Shown here piece after piece: positions 17,657 to 25,239 of a stretch of 64,000 nt of DNA. The position numbers and the translations under genes are program-made. Under the pieces are notes generated by a model. It was not told where the DNA came from. It ran no database searches and saw only the letters and a list, made by a program, of their open reading frames with translations. Position 1 is the stretch's first letter, and each line of letters starts with the position of its first letter. The stretch is from Planctomycetota bacterium (GTDB lineage: Bacteria; Planctomycetota; J058; JAJDCP01): NCBI GenBank assembly GCA_029260765.1, contig JAJDCP010000012.1, forward strand, positions 48,601 to 112,600. Direction: 5' to 3'.

Positions 17657-17741
17657 CGGGAAGTGTCTGTCCGGGCCAATTCCCCTACACCTGCGCGTCC
17701 CACGCGCTAGACTAGCTCCTCTTTCGGCGCTGCAGGAACTC

Positions 17742-19109
17742 GTGTCGGTCTTCAAACGCCTCTTCAGCCTCGCCCTGCCGGTCATCGGCCTCAACCTGCT
17801 GAACGTCCTGGCTCTGGCCGTCGACACGGCCATGTGCGGCCGCCTGCCCGAGCCCGAGGTCGTGCTCACCGGGCTGGGCTACGCTTCGCAGCTGGTCTTC
17901 CTGTTGATGGTGGCCCTGATGGGACTGCTCGTCGGCACGGTCTCATTGGTGGCGCGCGCCCATGGGGCTGAGGACCGTCCGCGCGTCGAGCATCTGCTGG
18001 CGCAGTCGACGCTGCTGACCGTGGGGGTGGCCATCGGCGTGGCGGCCGTCGGCTGGTTCGGAGCCGAGCCGCTGATGCGGCTGCTGGGCGCGTCGGGCCC
18101 CTCGGTCGAGCAGGGGCTGGCCTACTTGCGGCCGATGTTGTTGGGGACCATCTTCTCCTACCTGAACATCCTCTACGCCGGGGTGTTCCGCGGCATCGGC
18201 AACACCCGGCTGCCGTTCCTGACGGGCTTGCTGGCCAACGGCCTGAACGTGGTGTTGAACTACGGTCTGATCCTGGGCAATTACGGGCTCCCCGCCCTGG
18301 GCGTTCAGGGAGCAGCCATCGGCACGGTCGTTTCCCAGGCCGTCGGCCTCGCGGTCATGCTGGTGTTGCTCATGCGGGGCGATGTTCCCGGGTTGCGGCT
18401 GCGGCTGTCGGGCTTCCGCTTCGATGCCGGGCTGGCCCGGCAGCTGTTCAAGGTCGGCGCGCCGGCGGCACTGGACATGCTGATCCTCAATGCCTCTTTT
18501 CTGACGGTGGTCGGCATGCTCGGCAGCATCGACGAGCTGGCGGTGGCCGCCCATGGAGTGGGGCTGCGCATCCAGGCATTGGCGTTCATTCCAGGTCTGA
18601 GTGTGTCGCAGGCGACCGCTGCCCTGGTGGGCATCGCGCTGGGCCGGGGAAAAGCGGACGAGGCGCGCGCGGTCACGCGTGCTTCGCTGGTGCTGTGTAC
18701 CGCGATCTTGAGTGTGCTCGCGCTGCTGATTCTGCTCGGAGTGCGCCCCATCGTGGGCCTGTTCGATGTCATACCGCAGAGCGCCTTGTTCGGGCTGAGC
18801 CGCACCTGGATCCGGATTCTGGGCCTGGGTATGCCGGCCGTCGGTGTGTACCTTGCGCTGGTAGGCCTGCTGCGTGGGGCGGGGGCGACCAACGCGTCTC
18901 TGGGGATCAACGCGCTGACGACTTTTGGGGTGCAGGTTCCGCTGAGCCTGGTGTTGGGGTTTTGGTTGGAGCTGGGAGTGGCGGGGATCTGGGCCAGCCT
19001 GCCCTTGTCGTTTGTGTTCAAGGCGCTGCTGGCGGCGTGGGTCTACCGGCGTGGGAAGTGGGCCCATGTGGGCAGGCTGCCGAAGCAGGCGGAGGGGGCG
19101 GGAGAGTAG
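17742..19109 (+). CDS. MATE-family multidrug efflux transporter
   Basis: A 455-residue inner-membrane protein with about twelve hydrophobic helices arranged as two homologous halves (LFSLALPVIGLNLLNVLALA at the start of half one, LFKVGAPAALDMLILNASF at the start of half two). Signature segments include AVDTAMCGRL, FRGIGNTRLPF and LRGAGATN. MATE pumps export cationic compounds in exchange for Na+ or H+. The start is GTG at 17742. A TAGACT -10-like hexamer lies at 17708-17713. A 76-bp stretch of this gene (18474-18549) has a diverged copy at 20977-21052. Confidence 0.93.
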   Translation: MSVFKRLFSLALPVIGLNLLNVLALAVDTAMCGRLPEPEVVLTGLGYASQLVFLLMVALMGLLVGTVSLVARAHGAEDRPRVEHLLAQSTLLTVGVAIGVAAVGWFGAEPLMRLLGASGPSVEQGLAYLRPMLLGTIFSYLNILYAGVFRGIGNTRLPFLTGLLANGLNVVLNYGLILGNYGLPALGVQGAAIGTVVSQAVGLAVMLVLLMRGDVPGLRLRLSGFRFDAGLARQLFKVGAPAALDMLILNASFLTVVGMLGSIDELAVAAHGVGLRIQALAFIPGLSVSQATAALVGIALGRGKADEARAVTRASLVLCTAILSVLALLILLGVRPIVGLFDVIPQSALFGLSRTWIRILGLGMPAVGVYLALVGLLRGAGATNASLGINALTTFGVQVPLSLVLGFWLELGVAGIWASLPLSFVFKALLAAWVYRRGKWAHVGRLPKQAEGAGE

Positions 19110-19185
19110 CCCCGCCAGCGGTCACGGTCAAGGTCCCGCAGCGGATGCCCCAGCGCCCAGCGCGCATCTCTGCGTCGGTTCAGGA

Positions 19186-19467
19186 TTACTCAGAGAATGC
19201 CTGATCATAGAAGGCGTCGAGCTGGGGACGTTCCTCGTCGCTGAGCTCCCAGGCCGCTCCTCGTTGCTCATAGAGCGCGATCAATCCGAGCAGAGCCAAA
19301 GGGTCGGCAGCCGAGAATCGGTTGCTGCCGCGGACGGCGACCCACACCTGGCAGTCGTCGTCACCTTCGACGCAGACCTGGTAGTGCTTGCTGAGGATGG
19401 CGAGCAGGCTGGGGTCACGGACATTCCCTGCGTCGGCCAATGAGAAGGACTCAGGTTGGTTTGACAA
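19186..19467 (-). CDS. Small acidic protein, probable immunity protein
   Basis: A 93-residue acidic protein (PESFSLADAGNVRDPSLLAI, QVCVEGDDDCQVWVAV, ADPLALLGLIALYEQRG) with no signal peptide. It starts inside the 3' end of the probable toxin gene, overlapping it by 17 bp on the same strand, the usual arrangement for translationally coupled toxin/immunity pairs. No family recognised; the immunity role is inferred from position, size and acidity. Confidence 0.55.
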   Translation of the reverse strand: MSNQPESFSLADAGNVRDPSLLAILSKHYQVCVEGDDDCQVWVAVRGSNRFSAADPLALLGLIALYEQRGAAWELSDEERPQLDAFYDQAFSE

Positions 19468-20869
19468 TGTTCCCTGGGATCTGCCCTTCGAGCAGAACCT
19501 CCTTGTTCTTGGTCATGTTCAGCTTGACACCACTGTAGCGTTTCTTGATCTTTGCTTTCTGCTTTTTGAGCTCCGCCACAACATCATCGGGCGTCCACAC
19601 CGCGACGGTGGGGGCCAGCGCCGCGACGTCCGCCCGTTTGGTCTTGTACACCCGCTTCGGGGAGGCCTTGCTGAACTTCGCGGCAGCGGCCCTTTCGGTT
19701 GCCCACGAAGTGTACCGTGAGGTGTCGCTGGAGCGCTTGTTCATTACGTGGGTCCAGGGCTTGGTGTGGGTAAGACCCGGTGTCCCGCGCGGGAAGCCGA
19801 TCGGATCGGGATGCCTGTACGTGTCGTCGCCTCGGAAGTAGTGGCCGCTGAGCACGGCCCCGAGCGCGGTGCCGAGAGCGGCCTTCAGGCCTTCCTGGCC
19901 ATTGAGCGCCTTGTCGAGCTCGGTCGCCTGGGCGACCATCTGTGCGGCTTCCTTAGCCAGCTGGGCATTCAGGCTCTGCAGCCCGACCAGCAGCCGGTTG
20001 TACTCCGCGAGCGCGGCGCTGACGCCGTTAAGAATCGAGCTCGCGAGGCGCCCGAGGTCGTTCAACAGACTCTGGATTCCTGACTGGTCAAGGAGCCACT
20101 GGATCCCCTTGCTGAGCCAGGCCATCGCGGTCTGCACGAAGCCGGGCAACATGTCGATCAACTCCTTGATCTTGGATGCCACCCAACGCGCGACTTTTGC
20201 GACGTCTTTGACTTGCTCCGCCAGATCCTTGAGGCTCTGCTCGTAGGACTTGAGCGCCGTAAGTTTGCGCTGGATGGCCGCGATCGCGGGCTTGAGCTCG
20301 GCGGTCTTGTCTGCCAGTGCCCGGCGCCGCTTATCCAGTTGCTCAGCCAGGCCCGCGACCGCGCCCGTGATCTTGGCGATCTGCAGCTGCTGTGCGCTCG
20401 GCAGGGCGTCAAGGGTGCCGGGCTTCTCCGCTGCCAACGTCTGCAGCTGCGCGAGTGTCTCCTTGCTGGATGTCAGCTTGGATTCGACCGTGGTCAGGGC
20501 CTTGCCGGCCGTCTCTACCGCGGCCCGGATCCCTGAAGTCGCTTTGTCGGCCGTGGCCAGAGCCGACTCGACGGACTTCAAGCCCATGTCGAGGGCCTTC
20601 AACACAGCGGCGGCAGTTTTCTTGAGTACCGTGATGGCCGGCCCTACAGGCCCCGCAGGAATGGGCGGGATCGCCTTGATCGCGGTCCGCAGCGCCTTTC
20701 CGGATCTGCGCAACTCGGCGACCTCTCGCTTGAGGTCGCCGCTGAGGCTGACGGCCGATTCGACCGCAGCCAAGGCGGTGGCAGTCTTGACGATCTGACT
20801 CTGGGTGTCCGCGACGACCTTCACGGGTTTGGTGAGCTCGCGGCGGATGGTCTGGGAAAGTGCAGGCAT
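19451..20869 (-). CDS. Probable polymorphic toxin: helical domain plus ADP-ribosyltransferase-like C-terminus
   Basis: A 472-residue protein without a signal peptide. Residues 1-335 are almost wholly helical, with long coiled coils (EVAELRRSGKALRTAIKAI, LAEQLDKRRRALADKTAELK) and a hydrophobic centre (LPGFVQTAMAWLSKGIQWLL, 241-260), reminiscent of effector delivery or pore-type N-termini. Residues ~340-472 differ. They contain YFRGDD (Arg346), SRYTSWATERAAAAKF (384-399) and EVLLEGQIPG (457-466), an order that fits the R / S-T-S / E-x-x-x-E core of ADP-ribosyltransferases. It is followed by an overlapping small acidic gene. The toxin assignment is inference. Confidence 0.55.
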   Translation of the reverse strand: MPALSQTIRRELTKPVKVVADTQSQIVKTATALAAVESAVSLSGDLKREVAELRRSGKALRTAIKAIPPIPAGPVGPAITVLKKTAAAVLKALDMGLKSVESALATADKATSGIRAAVETAGKALTTVESKLTSSKETLAQLQTLAAEKPGTLDALPSAQQLQIAKITGAVAGLAEQLDKRRRALADKTAELKPAIAAIQRKLTALKSYEQSLKDLAEQVKDVAKVARWVASKIKELIDMLPGFVQTAMAWLSKGIQWLLDQSGIQSLLNDLGRLASSILNGVSAALAEYNRLLVGLQSLNAQLAKEAAQMVAQATELDKALNGQEGLKAALGTALGAVLSGHYFRGDDTYRHPDPIGFPRGTPGLTHTKPWTHVMNKRSSDTSRYTSWATERAAAAKFSKASPKRVYKTKRADVAALAPTVAVWTPDDVVAELKKQKAKIKKRYSGVKLNMTKNKEVLLEGQIPGNIVKPT

Positions 20870-20976
20870 CGATCCTCAACCCGGGTTTTCCTGCTGTGTA
20901 TTGTATTGTCTGACGCTTGGCGGACAAGGGATTGTGGAATTGTCGTTTTTGTGGTCTTGCCGCAGGCGGGCGACGG

Positions 20977-21052
20977 TCGGCATGCCGATCCTCAGTGTTT
21001 CTTTTCTGCCCGTGGCCGGCGTGCTCGGCAGCATCGACGAGCTGGTGGTGGC
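20977..21052 (+). repeat. Diverged 76-bp copy of part of the MATE gene
   Basis: By eye, this stretch aligns without gaps to 18474-18549 of the MATE gene with about 10 differences, sharing long runs such as CTCGGCAGCATCGACGAGCT. It sits exactly where the broken DUF4276 gene loses homology, so it marks a recombination junction or the remnant of a second MATE gene. Confidence 0.8.
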
Positions 21053-21440
21053 CGGGTACAGTGCTTTCCGTTCCGCAAAAAACCAGGCTTCCATGCACGC
21101 GACCATCAAGTGGCGTTGTTCGTCCGATGCGCCCTTCGGTTTCTCCCAAGCATCTTGCCTGCGGCTCTTGACGTATTCCCAGGGAGGTGTTGTCACCTGG
21201 ACCGGTCCTTCGGAATCCACAAGCAGCACGGCTCCATCTCCGCTCTGCAGGGTCTCGAGCGCAGAACAGAACTGCTCGAACGCGTTTTGACGAGCGCCGC
21301 ACGTGATGATTCTCGGCATCCTTACCCGCGAAGCCGGCCGCCGTGAGCAACCTGGCAAAAGCCCGCCGGCATTCCGAGGCCAGCGAGGGGTTGTGCTGTC
21401 CCCCGCCCTCGACGAAGAGCTTGCGGGTGGGGCGTCTCAC
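21053..21440 (-). pseudogene. DUF4276-like gene, frameshifted and 3'-truncated
   Basis: Starts at a GTG overlapping the stop of the upstream ATPase gene (GTGA). The first part reads VRRPTRKLFVEGGGQ then ASECRRAFARLLTAAGFAGK. A one-base insertion near 21318 shifts it to the frame MPRIITCGARQNAFEQFCSA, AVLLVDSEGPV, and CMEAWFFAERKALYP. This series (VEGGG, CRRxF, PRIxxCGxRxxA, LLVDSE, MEAWFFA) is DUF4276, a Toprim-like family found next to AAA ATPases. After ALYP the sequence switches to antisense MATE-like DNA, so the C-terminal third is gone. Confidence 0.8.
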
Positions 21441-22702
21441 CAGCGCGTCCCCCCGAAGTGCCCTGCCATCCAAAGGCTTCCGAGGCTTCCGTGTTTCCGC
21501 CAATGGTCGACTTCCCCCTGCGTCAACCGCGTGATCGTCGAACGACCAGCCTGTTTCTCGCAGATCAACACGGAGCCCGCGCAATCGGTCATCGCATCGA
21601 CGAGTTGCGTCGAGTGCGTGGTGATGATGAGTTGGCCGCGGGCGCTAGCCTCGACCATCAAGTCCTTCAATAGAGGAAGGATGTCTGGATGCAGACCCAG
21701 CTCGGGTTCTTCAATCACCATCAACGGCGGTGGCTCTGGGTCGACCAAGATCGCCAACAGACACAGGTAGTGAAGGGTCCCGTCGGAAAGGCGGTGGGCT
21801 GGAAAGGACAGGCCACCCTCCATCAGGTATAGGGTCAAAGCACCGCCTTCGGGGACCACCTCGAAGTCATCGAAGCTCGGAGCGAGCTCACGGACTAACT
21901 CCAGAAGGCGATGCTTGACGGCCGGGCTGCGTTTGAGCGACGCAAGTCGGGCGGGAAGGTTGTCGAGGCCCTCCGAAAGGTGGTCGGTGCGGACACCCGA
22001 GCCGCATGGCCGTCTCGCCGCAGCGTTGGGACCGAACTGCCAGTCCCGGTAGATTCGGATTCCTTTCAAGGTATCTGCAAGCCGTGTCAGCTCTGGATAG
22101 GTGTCAGGGTCTCTGCGTTGCGCGAGAATCGACTGGGTCTTGTCGATGGTTCCCCGTCGGAGCTCGCGGCGCCCCTGATTGCCATGGAGAACCAGACTGT
22201 CGGATTCGAAGCCGAAGTAGCAGTATGGTTCTGTCTCGTCCGGTCGGGCTTCAATATTCTCGAGGCGTTCATCAAGGACGATGCACGTGGTGCCCTCGGC
22301 AGCGAGAACCAGAGAGTATCGGAGCGGCGTTTCGTCCGCAGCATTGGGAGTGCTGTGGCCTGCGCCAATGACGAGCTCGAAACGTGCCGCCGGAATGCCA
22401 GCGCCGGAGCCATCGCTGAAGGAGTTGCCAAAACCTTCGGCACCGAAGCCAGAGTTTGCACCGGAGTCCGAAGGACTGGCCCTCCAAAGCAGCTCCCGGA
22501 TTCCGCCACTCTGGCGAATAGGACGAAGGAGGTCTCGAGGAAGCGCGCGCAACACGGACAGCGCCTCGACCAGATTCGATTTGCCCGACCCATTCGGGCC
22601 GATGATCAGGTTCAACGCTGTCAGAGGAATCGGATCCGCAACCAAGCCGAACGACAGGAAGCCCTCAAGTTGAATGTGTCGAAACAGGGGTGGGCCTGTC
22701 AT
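21437..22702 (-). CDS. RecF/SMC-like AAA ATPase (AAA15/AAA21 family)
   Basis: A 421-residue ATPase with Walker A IIGPNGSGKSNLVEALSVLR (33-52), an ABC-like region LSFPAHRLSDGTLHYLCLLA, Walker B PPLMVIEEPELGLHPDIL, and a switch histidine in LIITTHSTQLVDAM. It belongs to the OLD/RecF-type group often paired with nucleases or Toprim proteins in anti-phage systems. Its stop overlaps the start of the DUF4276 gene by 4 nt, so the pair formed one translational unit. Because the partner is broken, the system is probably inactive here. ATG 22702 is chosen at the start of the domain; a longer frame upstream only covers the antisense of the Nudix gene. Confidence 0.85.
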   Translation of the reverse strand: MTGPPLFRHIQLEGFLSFGLVADPIPLTALNLIIGPNGSGKSNLVEALSVLRALPRDLLRPIRQSGGIRELLWRASPSDSGANSGFGAEGFGNSFSDGSGAGIPAARFELVIGAGHSTPNAADETPLRYSLVLAAEGTTCIVLDERLENIEARPDETEPYCYFGFESDSLVLHGNQGRRELRRGTIDKTQSILAQRRDPDTYPELTRLADTLKGIRIYRDWQFGPNAAARRPCGSGVRTDHLSEGLDNLPARLASLKRSPAVKHRLLELVRELAPSFDDFEVVPEGGALTLYLMEGGLSFPAHRLSDGTLHYLCLLAILVDPEPPPLMVIEEPELGLHPDILPLLKDLMVEASARGQLIITTHSTQLVDAMTDCAGSVLICEKQAGRSTITRLTQGEVDHWRKHGSLGSLWMAGHFGGTRW

Positions 22703-22891
22703 GGCATCCTCCGAGACGCGCTCGCTGCAGCAAAGATATTCGTTTCTGCCACTCGAGAGCAAAGGTGGCAGCCGAGCGCCACGATTTCCGGGCGTGAAGG
22801 GAGCTCGAACACCCATCTTCCCCCAGAATCTCATGGCATGCCTCCCACAATCGTAGAAACTCAACACCCATTCCCTCCTGGAGGCCCCACC

Positions 22892-23395
22892 ATGAAACCC
22901 CGCCCCCCAAAGTTCTGCCCGCAATGCGCCGTACCGCTGGAAATCGCCGAACGGGCGGGACGCGAGCGCCGGGTCTGCCCCGACGAGGCCTGCGCCTGGG
23001 TGCACTGGGACAACCCGCTGCCGGTCGTGGCCGCCCTGGTCGAGCATCCCTCGGGCATCGTGCTGGTACGCAACGTCGGCTGGCCCGAGACCTGGTTCGG
23101 CCTGGTCACCGGCTTCCTCGAACGGGACGAGACCCCCGAGCAGGGCATCTTGCGCGAGATCGAGGAAGAGCTGGGGCTGCAGGCCGAGATCGCCTCCTGG
23201 ATCGGGCTCTACCCGTTCTCGATGATGAACCAGGTCATCATGGTCTGGCATGTGCGCGCGCGGGGTGAGATCGTGATCGGCGAAGAGCTGGCGGCCTACA
23301 AGAGCGTCCCGGTCGACAAGCTCAAGCCCTGGCCCTTTGGGACCGGCCAGGCGGTGGCCGATTGGCTGGCGCGCCGGGGCGCGAAGCAGAAATAG
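22892..23395 (+). CDS. Zinc-ribbon Nudix hydrolase
   Basis: A 167-residue protein with an N-terminal zinc ribbon (CPQCAVPLE...CPDEAC, four Cys) and a complete Nudix box: GFLERDETPEQGILREIEEE followed by LGL, matching GX5EX7REUXEEXGU. Such enzymes hydrolyse nucleoside diphosphate compounds, with NAD(H) or ADP-ribose as usual candidates. A CTGGAGG ribosome-binding site precedes ATG 22892. Confidence 0.9.
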   Translation: MKPRPPKFCPQCAVPLEIAERAGRERRVCPDEACAWVHWDNPLPVVAALVEHPSGIVLVRNVGWPETWFGLVTGFLERDETPEQGILREIEEELGLQAEIASWIGLYPFSMMNQVIMVWHVRARGEIVIGEELAAYKSVPVDKLKPWPFGTGQAVADWLARRGAKQK

Positions 23396-23404
23396 GCAAA
23401 TATT

Positions 23405-23431
23405 TTGCAGCCGGGGCTCGTCTGCTACCAT
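23405..23431 (+). promoter_or_regulatory. Possible promoter of the FKBP gene
   Basis: TTGCAG (23405-23410) and TACCAT (23426-23431) are separated by 15 bp, about 35 bp before the ATG. The same two hexamers occur 18 bp apart before the selenoprotein gene at 44392-44421. Confidence 0.3.
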
Positions 23432-23465
23432 GCGGCCCGCCAAATCCCCCAAGAGGAGTCCCCGA

Positions 23466-24176
23466 ATGATCCAACGATGCATCACCGTGTCCGTCCTGCT
23501 CCTGTGTTGCGCGGCCTTCGCGCAGGACGATGACGGCACGCCCGCCCCGATCACCGATCACCCAAGCTATGCCCTGGGACACAACATCGGCAGCAACATC
23601 GAGAATAGCGGCGCCGCGTTCGACGTCGAGCTGATCGTGCAAGGTCTGCGCGACGCCATGGAAGGCACGGCGCAGCTGAGCGAAGAGGAGCTGGCGAGCG
23701 CGATGATGGCGCTGCAAGAGCGCCTGATGGAAGGGGAAAAGGCCCGCCGCGCAGAGCAGGCGGCAGAGCAGGCGGCGCAGCTCGAGACCAACCGTGCGGC
23801 GGGCGCAGCTTTCCTGGCCGAGAACGCGGCCCGTGAGGGCGTGACCACCACCGAGAGCGGCCTGCAGTACGAGGTCCGCAGGATGGGAGAAGGGCCGATG
23901 CCCGAGCCCACCAACAAGGTGAAGGTCCACTACAGGGGCACGCTGATCGACGGCACGGTCTTCGACAGCTCCTACGAGCGGGAAGCGCCGTTCGAATGCG
24001 CGGTCACCGGCGTCATTCCTGGCTGGATCGAAGGGTTGCAGCTGATGCCCGTGGGCTCCCACTTCCGGTTTGTGATCCCCAGCGGGCTGGCCTACGGAGA
24101 CCGGGCGATGGGCAGCGATATCGGACCTGCCTCGGTGCTGATCTTCGAGGTGGAGCTGCTCGAGATCACGCCTTGA
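23466..24176 (+). CDS. Secreted FKBP-type peptidyl-prolyl cis-trans isomerase
   Basis: A 236-residue protein: signal peptide MIQRCITVSVLLLCCAAFAQ, an FKBP_N-type helical dimerisation segment (SYALGHNIGSNIENSG..., ELASAMMALQERLMEGEKA), then an FKBP domain from ~130 (ESGLQYEVRRMGEGPMP, VKVHYRGTLIDGTVFDSSYE, VIPGWIEGLQLMPVGSHFRF, SVLIFEVELLEI). It resembles FkpA/Mip periplasmic folding helpers that catalyse proline isomerisation. AAGAGGAG precedes the ATG. It converges with bcrD, with only 3 bp between the genes. Confidence 0.95.
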   Translation: MIQRCITVSVLLLCCAAFAQDDDGTPAPITDHPSYALGHNIGSNIENSGAAFDVELIVQGLRDAMEGTAQLSEEELASAMMALQERLMEGEKARRAEQAAEQAAQLETNRAAGAAFLAENAAREGVTTTESGLQYEVRRMGEGPMPEPTNKVKVHYRGTLIDGTVFDSSYEREAPFECAVTGVIPGWIEGLQLMPVGSHFRFVIPSGLAYGDRAMGSDIGPASVLIFEVELLEITP

Positions 24177-24179
24177 TCG

Positions 24180-25064
24180 TCAGGATTCGGCCAGCGCACC
24201 GTGGATGACCTCGAGCCGCCCCAGGCGCTTGAGCTGCTCATAACGGAAGGCACCGAGCAGCGCGGCGCCGATGGCTCCGGCCAGAGCGCCCTGCGGATGG
24301 GAGCGGAAGTCCAGCGGTTGCAGGGCTTTCTTCGTCTTGGCGCGGATCTGATCTTGACGGTCGCGCAAGGCGCCGAGCAGGCCCGTATCGCGCGACAAGC
24401 CCCCGGTCACCAGCACGCAGCCTTCGGAGCCGATCGCCCGCAGCAGGCGGACCAGCCGGCCGCCGATGCTGAGGTGGATGCCGCGCAGGATGTCTTCGGT
24501 GGCGATGCCCCGGCTGACCATATTGATCACATCTGTCTCGGCCAGGACCGCACAGATGCTCGAAACACTCTCGGGATCCTTCGCCTGGCGCGAGAGCTCG
24601 CCGACCGATTCGAGCGTCACCCCCAGATAGCGGGCGATGTTCTCGAGGAACTGGCCGCTGCCGCTGGCGCACTGGCTGGTCATCTTGTGGCGCAAGACCT
24701 TGCCACGGCCATCGATGCGCAGGGCCCTCGCGTGCAGGGCGCCTACGTCGATGACCGCCTGGGCCTCGGGTTCGAGGAACAGAGCGCCCCGGGCATGGGT
24801 GGTCATGCTGTAGAAGTGCCCGGTGCGGTGGTGGACGGCCTCGCCATCTCCAGTGCTGGTCACGTAGTGCAGCTGCTCGGCGTCGAGACCGGCTTCCTGC
24901 AGCACGGTGTCGAAAGCTTCGCGGGCCACCTTGTGGATGTGGCGTCGGCGGATGCGCAGGCAGGTCGAGGCCAGCAGCGTTCCCTGCTCTCCCGATTGGC
25001 TGCGCATCACGGCGGCTTTGACTGCCGATGAGCCGACATCGATGCCTGCGGTCAAGTGGATCAT
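24180..25064 (-). CDS. bcrD: Benzoyl-CoA reductase subunit D (ASKHA ATPase)
   Basis: A 294-residue protein of the BcrAD/BadFG ATPase family: GIDVGSSAVKAAVM (phosphate 1 loop), VIDVGALHARALRID (phosphate 2), MTSQCASGSGQFLENIAR and SSICAVLAETDVINMV (cysteines for the shared 4Fe-4S cluster), VLVTGGLSRDTGLLGAL (adenosine motif). With BcrA it hydrolyses ATP to drive electrons from ferredoxin into the BcrBC half. It is the last gene of the operon and the only one separated by a large gap (175 bp, containing a palindromic element). ATG 25064 has a GGAGG within ACTGGAGGTGACCCC. Confidence 0.93.
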   Translation of the reverse strand: MIHLTAGIDVGSSAVKAAVMRSQSGEQGTLLASTCLRIRRRHIHKVAREAFDTVLQEAGLDAEQLHYVTSTGDGEAVHHRTGHFYSMTTHARGALFLEPEAQAVIDVGALHARALRIDGRGKVLRHKMTSQCASGSGQFLENIARYLGVTLESVGELSRQAKDPESVSSICAVLAETDVINMVSRGIATEDILRGIHLSIGGRLVRLLRAIGSEGCVLVTGGLSRDTGLLGALRDRQDQIRAKTKKALQPLDFRSHPQGALAGAIGAALLGAFRYEQLKRLGRLEVIHGALAES

Positions 25065-25110
25065 GGGGTCACCTCCAGTCAAAGAGTTGGCGGTCAAGAA
25101 CCGGCAGCAG

Positions 25111-25230
25111 CCCTGTAGCGGCGCTCTGTGAGCGCCGGAAGGGCCCTTGCCCAGGGGTTCTTCCAAAGAAAGCAGGCTCTTCCCAGTCGAACGGTCTTCT
25201 CGACGGTCACAGACCGCCGCTACAGCAGGG
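25111..25230. repeat. 120-bp palindromic intergenic element (MITE-like)
   Basis: Left arm CCCTGTAGCGGCGCTCTGTG (25111-25130) and right arm 25205-25230, whose reverse complement reads CCCTGCTGTAGCGGCGGTCT then GTGACC, form an imperfect inverted repeat. A related sequence (CTGTAGCGGCGCTCTGCGAG) occurs at 57974-57993, where it is interrupted by another element. It fills the bcrA-bcrD gap and could fold in the mRNA. Confidence 0.7.
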
Positions 25231-25239
25231 ATTGAAGCC

